Source: Typha latifolia (Eukaryota; Streptophyta; Magnoliopsida; Poales; Typhaceae). From it: DNA of 64,000 nucleotides. Below are positions 48,695 through 60,151 of this stretch, piece after piece; the first letter of the stretch is position 1, and the number at the start of each line of letters is the position of its first letter. The stretch is from NCBI GenBank assembly GCA_019914945.1, contig CM034101.1, positions 6,645,188-6,709,187 of the forward strand. The letters run 5' to 3'. The translations under genes and the position numbers were made by a program. Below the pieces are notes generated by a model. It was not told the DNA's origin and did no database searches. It worked only from the letters and a program-made list of their open reading frames with translations.

Positions 48695-50815
48695 ATGAAC
48701 AATAGTTATCACGCGAAGACGAATGAGGAAGGAGTGACCATGCAAGACCAGGAACTCATCTCCATTCCTGTGGGAGTTTCTCCGATGCCCCCTCCACCAC
48801 CAGCAACTATCAATGACGAGCCGCTAGAGTGGGCAAGAGCATTTTTTAAAGAATTTTTGGATGAGATGAAGGAGATCCAGACTACCCTCAAGGACTTGAT
48901 CTAGGCCTTAAAAGAGGCCTTACCGGTCGCCCTCCACCAACCTGCGTCGCCAGCCATAATAGAATTCAGCCAATTGAGGCTAGAAAACTCCACCTGTGAG
49001 GGAGGTGGAGGTGAGCCCCAAACTGCGGCAACCATGACTCCTCTTGCCACAATGGAGGGCCCCTTTCCACTACATACCTAGAACATCGTTGACTCTATGC
49101 CGAAGCAGCCAGTCGCGACAATCCTAAGGTCTTCTTTCTCGTGCATGGTGGAAGTTGGGGCCGAAAACACTAGCTTTCCACCGGCGGCTATCTAGCCACT
49201 CTCGGCCCCCTCCGCCACGTTAGGCTTCCACGGGACCCCTGCACTTGAGCCCAGGCCGTTGATTATGTCGGCACTAGTCGAAAGACTGCAAGCAATAGTG
49301 GTTTATGCTACATCAAACTCGTGGCTAGTGGTCATGGGTTTAGCGCTTCCATGACTACCAGCGGCCATGGCTAGCTTGCTCGGGCCACTACTAGCCAGTG
49401 GTGGCCGCCGCAGCCATCGGCAACTGTCAAGTGGCCGAACTCGACAGCCACCATCGCTTGGAAGCTACCCTACATCGGGGTGGCTCCGCCACTCTCATGC
49501 AGTGGGGCCATGGGTCCCTTCCACAGTCGTTGGAGGTCGGGGGACCTACTGGCGACACGCCATGGATGCCGTTGCAGCCACTTTAGCCTGAGCTCAATAT
49601 TTGGTTTCCACCATCACTCGCGGTCGTTCCACTGCTGCGTGGACTTGCTAGATGGTGACTACCACCGGCCACCTACACTAGCCAGCCACTACCGAGGCTA
49701 CATAGTTCTATGGTGGCACCCCTAGGCTGAAATTCAATTTTAGCCCTAGGTTTAGGTCTAGCACATGAAGGTGATAAAGTGCACGAATTCTGAGGCGGGC
49801 TAAGTTTTTGGGAACTGGTTCAACCACCTCGTACAAACTAGTTTGGAACCCATGAACATAACCCCAAGCGCAAGGATGAGCCCAAGGATGAATGGTGGAA
49901 TGATCTATTGAGCCTACGCCATCAGATTGAGCCAAACCCGCATGCGGGCGATAGGTGACATAAGCCAGACATGTCCCACATTACTAGCCTCGATAGCAAG
50001 GTCACTTGGCCTACGATGATAGGCCACATTTTAGGATGCAAGATTGGACCGTCAAGCTTGATTTCTCAAAATTCTCTAGAGGGGACCCGCTAGATTGGAC
50101 CTATCTAGCAGAGCAGTTTTTCACGTACCATGGCTCGCCCGACTACCAAAAGGTCTAGCTAGCCTCATTCCACTTAGAGGGCGTGGCGATTAGGTGGTAC
50201 CAATTGGTTGAGCGGACTCGATCATTCGAGTCTTGGCAGGACTTTGTGGATGCGTTTATGCTCGGTTTGGTCCGACCTAGTACAAGGACTTTCAGGCCAT
50301 GTTGACTAAGCTGGCTTAGTCAACAATAGTTTGAGCTTATCCAGAGGAGTTCAAGCAGATTTGCAACCGGGTCACTAATTGGGTCGACTCGACCCTAAAG
50401 AGTACCTTCATTAGTAGGCTCAGGCCGGGCATTTAGGCTAAGGTCGAGGTTTTGAGCCCACTATTTCTGACGAGGCCTTCTCCTTAACTATTCTGATGGA
50501 GTCTAAGTTGGATCAGCTGAACCAAATCCACACGGAGGAGAGAAGAAAGACGACCCAAGCCTACAGCCCACTAAAGATGGCATTTGCCCCGACTCAGCCT
50601 AATCGACAAATGATCTCGCACCACTTTGTACCCAATAACTTGGAAGAGCGTTGAAGAAAAAGCTTGTATTTTTACTGTGAAAACTGATTTACCTCCGGTC
50701 ATAAATGCAAGCACCAGCCATCCCACATCATGTTCCTAGGCGGACTCGAGGAAGATGAACCTGAATCTACTAATTATCATGACAAGTTGTACGAGTACAA
50801 GGACGTGAGAGACTA
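48695..50815 (+). pseudogene. Gag of the family B element
   Basis: It starts MNNSYHAKTNEEG (48695) with a proline-rich segment, then a stop at 48902. The gag core lies at about 50060-50330: LDFSKFSRGDPLDWTYLAEQ then FFTYHG, ASFHLEGVAIRWYQLVERTR, SWQDFVDAFM. Near 50660-50720 is a retroviral-type zinc knuckle, YFYCEN-FTSGHKCK, with the first cysteine replaced by tyrosine and an internal stop. It ends at TAG near 50815. Many stops. About 49000-49700 is Pro/Ala/Thr-rich linker with no domain. Confidence 0.65.
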
Positions 50816-50852
50816 GTCATCTTAATGACAAGGTGTCGAAAGTGTGGTAGAT

Positions 50853-51401
50853 TGTTATGATCTAACCACATGGTTTAAGTCGAGTCAAGTTAATTAGTTA
50901 GCTTTATCTTATTGTTTGAATTTCACATAAATTGGATAATTCACATGTGGATTCGATCCACTAGAAATTTTTACTCCTATATATAGGAGTAGACATGTAT
51001 TGATAATTATGATTGAAAGAATCTAAGTTTAGCCAAGTTAATATTTTTGTTCTTATCTTTTACCGTAGTCGTTAGATCATCTTTATCTTTTTAGGAGTAT
51101 ATCATAGCTGTAGAATCATTTCAATCTTCCAAACCCTAGCCACCTTCCTCCACTAGTAGCCACCCTATTTTACGGCCGTCCACCACCATCCTTGGTCGTC
51201 CATCACCTTTCAACGATGATTGCAACATTGGATATTTACTATTCTGCCCTATTTCGACCTCCATTTATAGTTTCATTTATAACTTTTCATCCAGACATTG
51301 AATTCTCATGAAACCAAATTCATTAGATCCGTCACCTCTAACTCCATATAAATTTTCACAATTTTCTTACATCTAGATCATTTCAAATCTGATTTATAAT
51401 A
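50853..51401 (+). repeat. 3' LTR of the gag-only element
   Basis: About 549 bases, TGTTATGATC start, ATAATA end. Same block order as the 5' LTR. Confidence 0.75.
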
Positions 51402-52145
51402 TTATGGTGCGATGATATGGAGCCGCGGGCTCAAATGGTCATATCAATATACAATATTGACTTATGTGATTGGCTTACGACTAGGGATGGTGGACAACCA
51501 ATCATGCTATTCATCGGGTGACGAGCAGACAATTCTATTGACCCTCCCTTGAGGACCACTATAATTGTTAAATAGGGGTTGGTGGCCAAGGCTTGCGTGG
51601 AAGACATGCCATATATACGCATCGAATTAAATAGCTATAGTCTTGTTAGACCATGCTAGCTCATTTCCTGACTTGTATGTTTTAGTTTACATTGTCTTTA
51701 GTTGCATAGTTACACATGCCACTATCTTTCTATGCTGGCTATATTATTATCATGCTTAACTAGTGATAGTGTCACTTACTAAGCGTTAGGCTCATTCCAT
51801 GCTAATACTAGATGTAGATTGACTGTACCCTAGTGGAATGCTTGGTCACAATATATCTCATATGGTAATAGGTTGTTTTCTTTCATACTTTATTTTGTAC
51901 TTATGTTTAAGGGACTTATGTTCTCTTGTTGTATCTTACTTTGAGCATGTACTCTTATGAGGTTCTTACTCTTTCTATTTTATTTGGATAGATTTGTTGT
52001 GGCTTGTAGGCCTCTTTTCTACTTCAATCTAATTTTTCGGTCTCTTCATTCTTGGTGGCGTGTTGTTAAACTCCTAAATCCTCACATGATGCTCACAGGG
52101 AGGGGTAAGCCTCATGAGTCACATGGCAGAGTTCGGTTATTACAC
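51402..52145 (+). mobile_element. Family A LTR, 3' part
   Basis: It continues the family A sequence interrupted at 48118. It contains 'cttactaagcgttaggctcat' and the block 'ggtggcgtgttgttaaactcctaaatcctcacatg' shared with 43310-43350, and ends in 'gttcggttattacac'. Confidence 0.45.
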
Positions 52146-52174
52146 ACAAACTCTGCTTGATTAGTTAGCGTGAT

Positions 52175-52520
52175 AAGGCATCCGTTGCTCGATTCTCTGA
52201 CACTTTTTTATATTATAACTCATAGAACCCCAAGAGTTTTGTCATCCACCGCTGTTGAGCTAATTTGTGTCTCCACTATCCCTTAGATATGGAAAACTCC
52301 TTTGGTTGGTGCAAATTATGAAATGATGTTTGATCAAATATGGCATTTATTTGGTCATGATGTGCAATATTGTCAACATCTTTCTTTCGTAAGTTGAGAG
52401 TTGCTGCAATCTTCCAAACAATGTTTGCTGAAGAAGGCTATAGGTCTGCCCCCGTTGCATTAGAACAATGCCTATAATCCTCTGAAGCATCGCATTCGAC
52501 AATAAAACCCTTAGTTAAAT
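52175..52520 (-). pseudogene. Ty3/gypsy RNase H fragment
   Basis: On the minus strand the frames read FIVECDASEDYRHCSNATGAD (the D-A-S start of RNase H), then QLSTYERKMLTILH and, in a shifted frame, the 'W..KL.GF.Y.I' end. These match the RNase H domain of Ty3/gypsy polymerases. It is broken by several shifts and stops. The minus-strand LTR at 52530-53045 lies directly upstream, so gag, protease and most of the reverse transcriptase were deleted. Confidence 0.6.
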
Positions 52521-52529
52521 CCGATAGTG

Positions 52530-53045
52530 CCAAATCGGTGCTATAGTGTTACGAACTACCTTGATTCGATCCGTAACGGTTCTGGACTAGATTAAGGATA
52601 TGACTTTTGAAGGAAGCTGTGGATAATCTAACCGTTAGATCTTCTTAAATTTTGGATATATTGTCGCCCTTAAAAAGAGGTTCCCAAAGAATCTAAGTTC
52701 GCACGATTTGGATGGCTAGATTTTGAGATATCAATCGATTAGTAGTTGAAGGTCAGATAAACCTTAGCTTGATAGCCCTTCAATGACTAAATAGGTGCTA
52801 GGTTAATTCCTTGGTGTGAATGGGGAGAAATTATTGTAGAAGTAGGGATTAGAAGTTAGATGAAGTTGACCAAAGACTTGGATGGTGGAAGGAAAGAGGT
52901 GGAAGGAAAGAGGTGGGAGAGGGCACCAATAGCTAGAGCAAGAAGAAAGGAGATAAATGCACAATAACATTTTCAATTATCAGATAAACTCAAATAAAGG
53001 TTTCCTCCACATATTTATAGAGGCTCATTGTAGAGATCATTAACT
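52530..53045 (-). mobile_element. LTR fragment upstream of the RNase H remnant
   Basis: The minus strand has CTCTATAAATATGTGGAGGA (TATA core near 53020) followed by a C/T-rich leader with CACCTCTTTCCTTC, like family C LTRs. It ends against the RNase H remnant. The opposite-strand family C LTR starts a few bases beyond 53045. Confidence 0.4.
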
Positions 53046-53049
53046 AAGT

Positions 53050-53929
53050 TAAAAACTTGATACACTTAGTTAGGATCTTTTCTTATTACATTAGTTGTTT
53101 ATTTTAATTAAAATAAAATTTATATAAGTCGCGTTCGAATGTAATTGCGTCACATTCGAACGCCCTTGCGAACCCACGAACGCCTGCATCAGGTCCGTAA
53201 ATACAGAGAACGCATAATGTGCGTTCGAATGTGATAGGGCGAGTTCGAACGCCTGCATCGCATTCGAACATACAGAGAATGTCTTCTGTGCGTTCGAACG
53301 CGATCGAGCACGTTCGAACACGATCGGGCACGTTCGAACGCGATCGGCGAGAATCCTCTAATTAAGGTTACTTATGATTATTAAGACTTGTTGGCTAGCA
53401 TCTATGAATATGTGGATGGCAATCAAATTCATATTGCTATTGGATTATTAATTTCTTGCCTCTTATCTTTTCTCTAGACCCTCTCCCTCCTCCTCTTCAC
53501 CAACCTTCCACCTCTAGCATTGGCAAGGTTTCTCCTAACTTCTAACCTCTCTCATCTATCGAGTCACCCCTCTCTTTTGGGATCTCGACCACTTCGTTGC
53601 CTTCATCTATATCCCTTAATCACATCCACCATCCACCTTCATCTCCATACCCATCCATAACCCTAACATCCACTCCACTCGTCACCACCACCATCACCCA
53701 CGTTATATCATGTTTTCATCCCAGTTACAATTTGAATCTGTGAAGGAAATAAATACAAAAGTTGTAGATCAAAAAGTTGCAAATCTAATCCATATCGTTT
53801 CGTAATTTTCTAACTACCGAAGAATATTTGATAAATATTTTTTCACTATTGCATGGATTAATTCCTCTACTATATTCAAATATTGAAGAAATCATTTCGT
53901 AGCCGATCTTTTGGTACCATAACCCATCA
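53050..53929 (+). repeat. Family C LTR (5' LTR)
   Basis: It follows the 3' LTR at 55630-56459 from 'tgatacacttagttaggatc' to the AACCCATCA end. Palindromes CGTTCGAACG lie at 53291 and 53331, with close variants from 53132. The TATA region is at about 53398-53412. The first 8 bases have decayed compared with TGATGGGT. Confidence 0.7.
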
Positions 53930-54249
53930 ATTTAGTATGAGAGTTTATTAGTTGGTACAAGAACCCATCAAAGTGGAGGCCTTATTTGATCGGTAGATGA
54001 TTTATTATCCAAACCGATTAAGCCTTTCATACTTTGTGGGACAGCGCATACATAGTCCAGCATAGCAAAGATGGATCATAAAATTGTTGGGGTATAATTA
54101 TAAAATCCAATACAAGAAGGAAATAGAAAATAGAGCGACGGATGCACTATCGTGCTAATTTGATAGCGCCGAGCTTGCAGCCTATTCTTCTCATACTTTT
54201 TCCTTCCTTGACGAGCTGAGGTATGCATGTACATCTGACCTAGATATTT

Positions 54250-55608
54250 TACAATTGTTGCAGGAGGTGTTGGATGATCTGGAGCGCCATCCAGAGTTGG
54301 AGAACCGAGGCGGGTTGCTGCTAGACCGCGGATGCATTCGGGTGCCCGCAACTGATGGATTGCGGCAGAAATTATTGGAGTACTTCCACCAAACTCTAGA
54401 GGATGGTCATGAGGGTATCTTGAGGACTTATAGGAGGATATCTCAGAGTTGCACGTGGCCAGGATTGAGGCGGGATGTGAGGAGTTTTGTCCGTGCTTGC
54501 GAAGTCTGTCAAAGGGCTAAAATAACCACATTGTAACCGGCCGAATTACTATAGCCTTTACCTATACCGGACCATATTTGGGAGGACATTTCTATGGACT
54601 TCATAGAGGGTCTTCCACTGGTACGTGGTTATTCCGTTATCTTTGTGGTGGTTGAGAGATTAGCAAGTATGTATATTTTTCGGCATTGTCACATCCGTTT
54701 CAGCCAAGATAGTGGCTAAAATATTTGTTAGAGATGTTGCTCGGTTACATGGCATGCCACGCACACTATCTCGGATCATGATCGTGTGTTTATGAGCGAC
54801 TTTTGGATAGAATTTTTTAGATTGCAGGGGACTCGATTGAACTTCAGTTCGGCCTACCATCCATAGACGGACGGCCAAACCGAGGTGGTTAATCGAGACA
54901 TTGACTCCATTGGAGATATGCCGAGACGATGGTTGGAGTTCTTACCGTGGGCAGAGTGGTCTTATAACACCACCTACCATAGTAGCATTGGCATGACTCC
55001 ATTTGAGGTGGTGTATGGACGCACGGCTTCGACATTACGCGCTTATGATCTAGTGACATCTGCAAATCGGACGGAGGTTGACTTAGCTTTGATGGATAAA
55101 AATGCCACATTGAGGAGGTTGCGTGCTCATCTTAAACTTGCTCAAAACTACATGAAGCAAGTTTATGATCACAGCCATAGGGAGCAGGAGTTCGACATTG
55201 GCTGTTGGGTGTTTGTAAGGGTGCAATCGTATCGACAGGTGACCTTGCGTCCGATGCGTAATCAAAAGTTAGCACATCGATACTTTGGTCTGTTTCGAGT
55301 GTTAGAGCGTATTGGTCCAGTTGCATATCGTTTGAAGCTGCCGAAGGGGTCGAGAGTGCATCCTGTCTTTCATGTTTCATTGTTGAGAGAGCGCATTGGA
55401 GATCATGAGATCGTTAGATCAGTTCTACCGGAGCCATTGGAGGAGATAGAGATCGTAGAGCTAGTTTGTGTACTTGCTAGTCGCCGACGATGATATGGTA
55501 CCAGATTAGAGATAGAGATTTTAGTTGAGTGGCTTGGCAAGCCATCCGATAAGGCGACATATGAGTTAGAGACTGATATCTTAGAGCGTTTTCTTGACTT
55601 TTCACCTT
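54250..55608 (+). pseudogene. Chromovirus integrase with chromodomain
   Basis: 54255-54536 encodes the integrase zinc-binding H-H-C-C domain (HQTLEDGHEGILRTYRRISQ ... RACEVCQRAK). The catalytic core follows with stops ([16 protein letters not shown] near 54575). 54885-55493 is open for 202 codons: the end of the core (LPWAEWSYNTTYHSSIGMTP, FEVVYGR), then a GPY/F-like region (YFGLFRVLERIGPVAYRLKL) and HPVFHVSLL. 55500-55600 encodes a chromodomain remnant (EILVEWLGKPSDKATYELET). Nonsense mutations around 54540-54880 inactivate it. Confidence 0.8.
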
Positions 55609-55629
55609 GAGAGCAAGGTGGGGGAAGCG

Positions 55630-56459
55630 TGATGGGTTGATACACTTAGTTAGGATCTTTTCTTCTTACATTAATTATTTATTTTAATTAAAATAAAATT
55701 TCTGTAGGTCACGTTTGAACGCCCTTGCGAATGCCTGCATTAGGTCCGCAAATACAGAGAACGCATAATGTGTGTTCGAAGCGGTCGGGCGAGTTCTAAC
55801 GTTCGCGTTTAAATGCCTACGTCATGTTTGAACATACATAGAACGTCTTTTGTGCGTTCGAATGCGATCGGGCGCGTTCGAACGCGTTCTACAAAAATCC
55901 TCTAGAATTAGGGTTACTTATTGTTATTAGGACTTGTTGGCTAGAATCTATAAGTATGTGGATGGCAGCCAAATTCATATTGCTATTAGATTATTGTTTT
56001 CTTGACTCCTATCTTCTCTCTAGACTCTCTCCTTGCTCCCTCTTTAGCAACCTTCCACCTCTACTATTGGCAAGATTTCTCCTAACTTCTAACCTCTCTC
56101 ATCGATCGAGTTACCCGTCTTCTTTGAGATCTCGACCACTTTGTTCCCTTCGTCTATATCATTTAATCACATCCACCATCCACCTTCATCTCCATATCCA
56201 TATATAACCCTAACATCCACTCCGCCCGTCACCATCACAATCACCCATGTTATTCTGTATTTTCGTCATAGTTGCAATTCGAATCTGTGAAGGGCATAAA
56301 TACAAAATTTGTAGATTAGAGAATATTTCGTAATTTTATGACTATCAGAGAATATTTGATGAATATTTTTCCACGATTGCGCAGATTAATTCCTGTACTA
56401 CATATCTAGATCTTGAATGAATCATTCTGTAGCCGATCTTTTGGTACCGTAACCCATCA
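55630..56459 (+). repeat. Family C LTR (3' LTR)
   Basis: 830 bases bounded by a perfect 9-base inverted terminus TGATGGGTT...AACCCATCA. It contains one perfect CGTTCGAACG (55875) and several variants, the ACTTGTTGGCTAG core-promoter region at about 55930, a C/T-rich leader and the 'gtagccgatcttttggtacc' end block. The PBS TGGTATCAAAGCC follows at 56463-56475. Confidence 0.8.
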
Positions 56460-56519
56460 ATTTGGTATCAAAGCCTATCAATTAGTATAAGAACCCATCA
56501 AAACCCTAACAAACCAATA

Positions 56520-57488
56520 ATTTTTGCCGCAATACGTTCGAACGTGCCCGATCACGTTTGAATATGAAATTACAGTTCTCTATTTTTGTAAACGCGTGTA
56601 GGCGTTCGCATGGCCCGTTCGAATGCGGTCGCTGCATTTAAATGCCCCTCGATAAAAATCATATTATTTCTTCAAATAAAAATTAATAGGCTCATCCCAA
56701 TGAACCTTATGTCAGTGGAGCCAATATGAACCGAGTTATATCATATAATCATAATAGCCTTCAATTCTTCAATTATCATCTAAGCCTTATAGCTCCACAC
56801 AAATAAATCCTTCTTCAAGAGGATTGTAAGAAAGGCTGCAATTTTTTCATACCTAGACATAAAATTATGCAGTAACCGGTCAAGCCAAGGAACTCGCACA
56901 ATTCGCACGCAATCCTTGGAACTGATCACTCAATTATGCTCTTCACCTTGCTTGGATCAATCTCTACACCTTTAGCTAAGATTACATGCCCCAAATGTTC
57001 CATCTTTCACTCACATCATAAAAATTTAAACATCTTCACCCTCAGCTAATTGTCCACCAATAATTTCAGCAACTCACTAAGATGTTCCAAATGCTCTACA
57101 CCGAAGTGCATGACCTAGAACTCATAATGGTCATCATGAGTTAAGAAGGCCATCTTGTACACGTCATCTGGATGAACTCGGATTTAGTGATATTCAGCTC
57201 GAAGATCCAACTTGCTAAAATAGGAGGCTCTTGCCAACTTATCTAGTAGCTCCTCAATCACTAGTCATTGGGCACTGATCTTTGATGGTTATGGAGTTTA
57301 GTTCGTCGTAGTCAACGCAAAAATGCCACAAACTAAACTATCTTTCTTGTGTACAAGCAAAATTGGCGATGAATAGGTGTTGCAGCTTGGTTGGATTATT
57401 CCTTGTTCTAGCATCTCCACTACTAACTTCATATTCTCTTCGTTTTGAACGTTTGGGTAGTGATATGGTGGCACATTTGTAGGCTTAA
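56520..57488 (-). pseudogene. Ty3/gypsy reverse transcriptase, 3' half of a split pol
   Basis: The minus strand reads PTNVPPYHYPNVQNEENMKL, EMLEQGIIQPSCNTYSSPIL, then YFSKLDLRAEYHYIRVHPDD and MAFLTHDDHYEF: the N-terminal reverse transcriptase motifs. After HYEF it jumps to HFG-VEHLEHLSELLK and LGHVILAKGVEIDPSKV. The stretch that should hold the catalytic FFDD (YxDD) box is missing, so it is dead irrespective of its stops. Its 5' part lies beyond the solo LTR, at 60152-60990. 56530-56650 carries palindromes at 56535 and may be LTR. Confidence 0.75.
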
Positions 57489-58239
57489 TGTAACACCCCA
57501 ATTTACACAAAAAAAAAAAAAAATTCCCATGACGCACGCACCGAGCGCATGCGTCATAGGTGCCTGCCACCCTCCCATCCTCTTTTCTCCTTCTTCCCCT
57601 TCCCTTGTCGTGCACGCCACCTTCCCCATCTCCCTTATCTCCTTCCCCTCACCGCAGCCATCCCAACCCCCCCCCCATTCTTCTCCTCCACCTCACTACC
57701 TCTCTCCCTCTCTCGTGGGTTGCCGACGCCGGAGTCGACGAAGCCGAGCGCACGGTCGCGGTAAGCCTCAACCTCGTTAAAATTCAATAGTTAATTTCCC
57801 CCCCCCCCCCCATCTCGCCATCATCCTCGACGGCCGACGCCCCCGCATCCGGCCTTCGGTCCGAGAGCTCCGGGGAAGGGGCTTCCTGGATGAGCTTTGA
57901 GCCTTTGGGTTGGGAGGAAGGACCTCCATGGCTGTCGGCCATGGAGCTCGCCTCGCCGCCTCATCGGCCACCCCCGCCGCGGGGCGAGCTTCTCTCGCTC
58001 CCCTGTAGGCGGGGAGGACGGGCGGTGGCTCCTCCGTGGCGTTGGTTACGCCCGTCGAGCCGAGTCGCGCCCTCCTCTTTTCCTCCCCTTACGTTTCTTC
58101 CCTTTCTTCCCCGACGAAGGTCGTGAGGCTCTGACCTGAGGGCGGGCTGCCGGCGACGTGGACCACCAGCAGTGCTGAGCCTTCGCTTCTCGCCCCTTCT
58201 GTCTCCCTCCCTCGAAGGAGATGGGGGGAGATGAGTGTG

Positions 58240-58500
58240 GGTGGGCTATAGGTCGCAGCCCACCAACTTAGTCTCGGGTGGGCTGTAGGCCACAGCCCAC
58301 CTAGACTTGGTCTCGGGTGGGCTACAGGCCACAGCCCACCTGAGCTTGTTTTTGGGTGGGCTACAAGCTGCAGCCCACTAACCCAAATGTTGGGTGGGCT
58401 GTAGACTACAGCCCACTAATCCAACCTTGGTGGGCTGTGGTTGGGCCCCCAAACAACTAAGGCCCTCTTGCCTATTGGGTTGGGTTTGAGCCTAACCCAT
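58240..58500. repeat. GGGCTG/CAGCCC inverted-repeat cluster
   Basis: Five to six units of GGTGGGCTGTAGGCCACAGC type, each able to pair with itself, spaced about 40-50 bases apart. Homologous to the cluster at 4190-4460 on the other strand. Confidence 0.65.
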
Positions 58501-59834
58501 TACCTCTAGCCTAGCCCATTTTGAGCCATTTCGACCCTAATCCCGTTTATCTATTTCCATATTTAATTAGCCTGACCCCTCCGGAGCTGGCTAGCTGACG
58601 AGATTTAACATACTATGGAGACCCCCCAGGCGAGTAGAGTTATACAAATCTAGAATAATATAGTTACAGTTATTATACCTGTCATGACACTCTAGGAAGT
58701 GTCGTTATTAATACATGCATTTAGTATATCATGTTATGTCGTTACATATGTAGTTATTAATAATTTGCTCATCATGATATTATGAGAATGTTAATGTAGC
58801 ATAAACATTAGTGTGATGATGCTCTACATGTACATGTATCATGTATGACATACCCTTGCATATATATATATATCTGTTATGAATATAGAATGTAACGATC
58901 ATGATGACTATGATATGCTTTATACACTCATAAATACTGCACCACTTCCACCTATCATTAGTAGTCGGGTAGAGTCTATTTTATATGACTATACTATTAG
59001 CAGCCTACACCTGAGGTCGGGAGCCTGTGTGGCATTCATGTAGTTATACTGTATAGTTAGGATTAGATTACGATGATAGAAGAACATAATTGTGAGGCGG
59101 GAATATAACTCTAGCGGTACCCGACGACGTAGGGTTAGGGCGTCTATTGATAAGCCGAGGGCTCCCGATTCTCCCGCTGAGGGCGGTGATGATTTAGAGA
59201 GAGTGAGATATGGGCTTACGATCAGGGTCTTTAGTCTGATGGCCACAAACAACTGGTCACTTGTAGTGTCGCCATACACGTGTAGGTGGCATTACCGCTA
59301 GATATATATATATATCCCCCCTCGATATATGAGATGATGGATGGTTATGTGATGGATGATTATTTTTTTAGAGTACTTACCCTGTGTGGTGAATAGCTCG
59401 GTGAGTGATGATAAGTATGATTAATGCTTTGGTAGGCATGAGATGACTAAACTACTTTTTTATTGCTATACATAACATGTAAACATTATGATTGAGATAT
59501 GTACAAATAAGAGATTGTATTAAGATTTATATCTGTGTGGAATTATCTTGATACGTTAGGAACTAGCATGTTCTAGGATAGTGACTGATAATTCTTATCG
59601 ATTGCATTGATTTAGTAACTCATGTTAAGCCATCTCAACAAGCATATTGTTATTGCTAACAAATATAGGCATACAATGTATATACACATACGATTTCATT
59701 ATTTTAGATGGTATGGATCCTACTCGCTGAGCTGTAAGCTCACCACCTCTTTGTGGCATTATTTTAAAGTTAGGGGACGCATGTGCAAGTAGTGAGGAGT
59801 AGCTGTCTTTCTTTTTCTATATGTCTATTAGGTA

Positions 59835-59977
59835 TATTTTGGATGTATATTTGGAAGCATATTGATTGATGATGTATTTTGGACTTTAGTATTGTATTTT
59901 GGATGTATATTTGGAAGCATATTGATTGATGATGTATTTTGGACTTTAGTATTGTATTTTGGATGTATATTTGGAAG
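59835..59977 (+). repeat. Exact 60-base tandem repeat, about 2.4 copies
   Basis: TATTTTGGATGTATATTTGG recurs at exactly 60-base spacing three times, with the first two units identical. It lies near the 3' end of the solo LTR. Confidence 0.9.
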
Positions 59978-60151
59978 GCTTGTTGTGGCCTGTGGAATTT
60001 GTATCCGGACTCTTATGGTTGAGTTTAATTGTGGTGAATTTGTGCTGTTGTGTGTCTTGTGAAATTATTGTACTGACAGGTTATGTGATGCACCGCGTGG
60101 GGGGATTTACCCACACGGTTTAAACGTGTATTTGGAGGTTTGGATATTTCA

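Larger units (their letters stand above)
48119..51401 (+). mobile_element. Family B gag-only LTR retrotransposon
   Basis: Two direct LTRs (48119-48672 and 50853-51401) start TGTTAYRATC and end GTAATA/ATAATA. They bound an internal region with a primer binding site and a single decayed gag-like frame; no protease, reverse transcriptase or integrase is found in about 2.2 kb. Flanks TTTTG and TTATG differ at one of five positions, compatible with an aged target-site duplication. It would have needed a partner element's enzymes. Confidence 0.75.
53050..56459 (+). mobile_element. Chromovirus (Ty3/gypsy) element, mostly deleted
   Basis: Two direct family C LTRs enclose 1.7 kb that encodes only the integrase and a chromodomain remnant; gag, protease, reverse transcriptase and RNase H are gone. 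A purine-rich tract at 55615-55629 (AAGGTGGGGGAAGCG) directly precedes the 3' LTR. The chromodomain is the mark of plant chromoviruses, which tend to insert in silent chromatin. Confidence 0.75.
57489..60151 (+). mobile_element. Family A solo LTR, precise boundaries
   Basis: 2663 bases from TGTAACACCCC to GGATATTTCA, flanked by an exact 5-base duplication CTTAA (57484-57488 and 60152-60156). It interrupts a minus-strand gypsy pol whose frame is continuous once the insert is set aside, which confirms the ends. Inside: GC-rich leader (57540-58200), GGGCTGTAGGC inverted-repeat cluster (58240-58500), AT-rich body, and a 60-base tandem repeat (59835-59977). No internal domains, so it is a solo LTR. 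It is the reference for the other family A pieces. Confidence 0.9.

Noticed and set aside
49367..49725. Plus-strand frames of 62-81 codons
   Set aside because: They are chance frames in the Pro/Ala-rich gag linker of the gag-only element.
57445..58139. Several overlapping frames rich in Pro, Ser and Leu
   Set aside because: GC-rich leader of the solo LTR; no conserved domain, and frames overlap in all phases.
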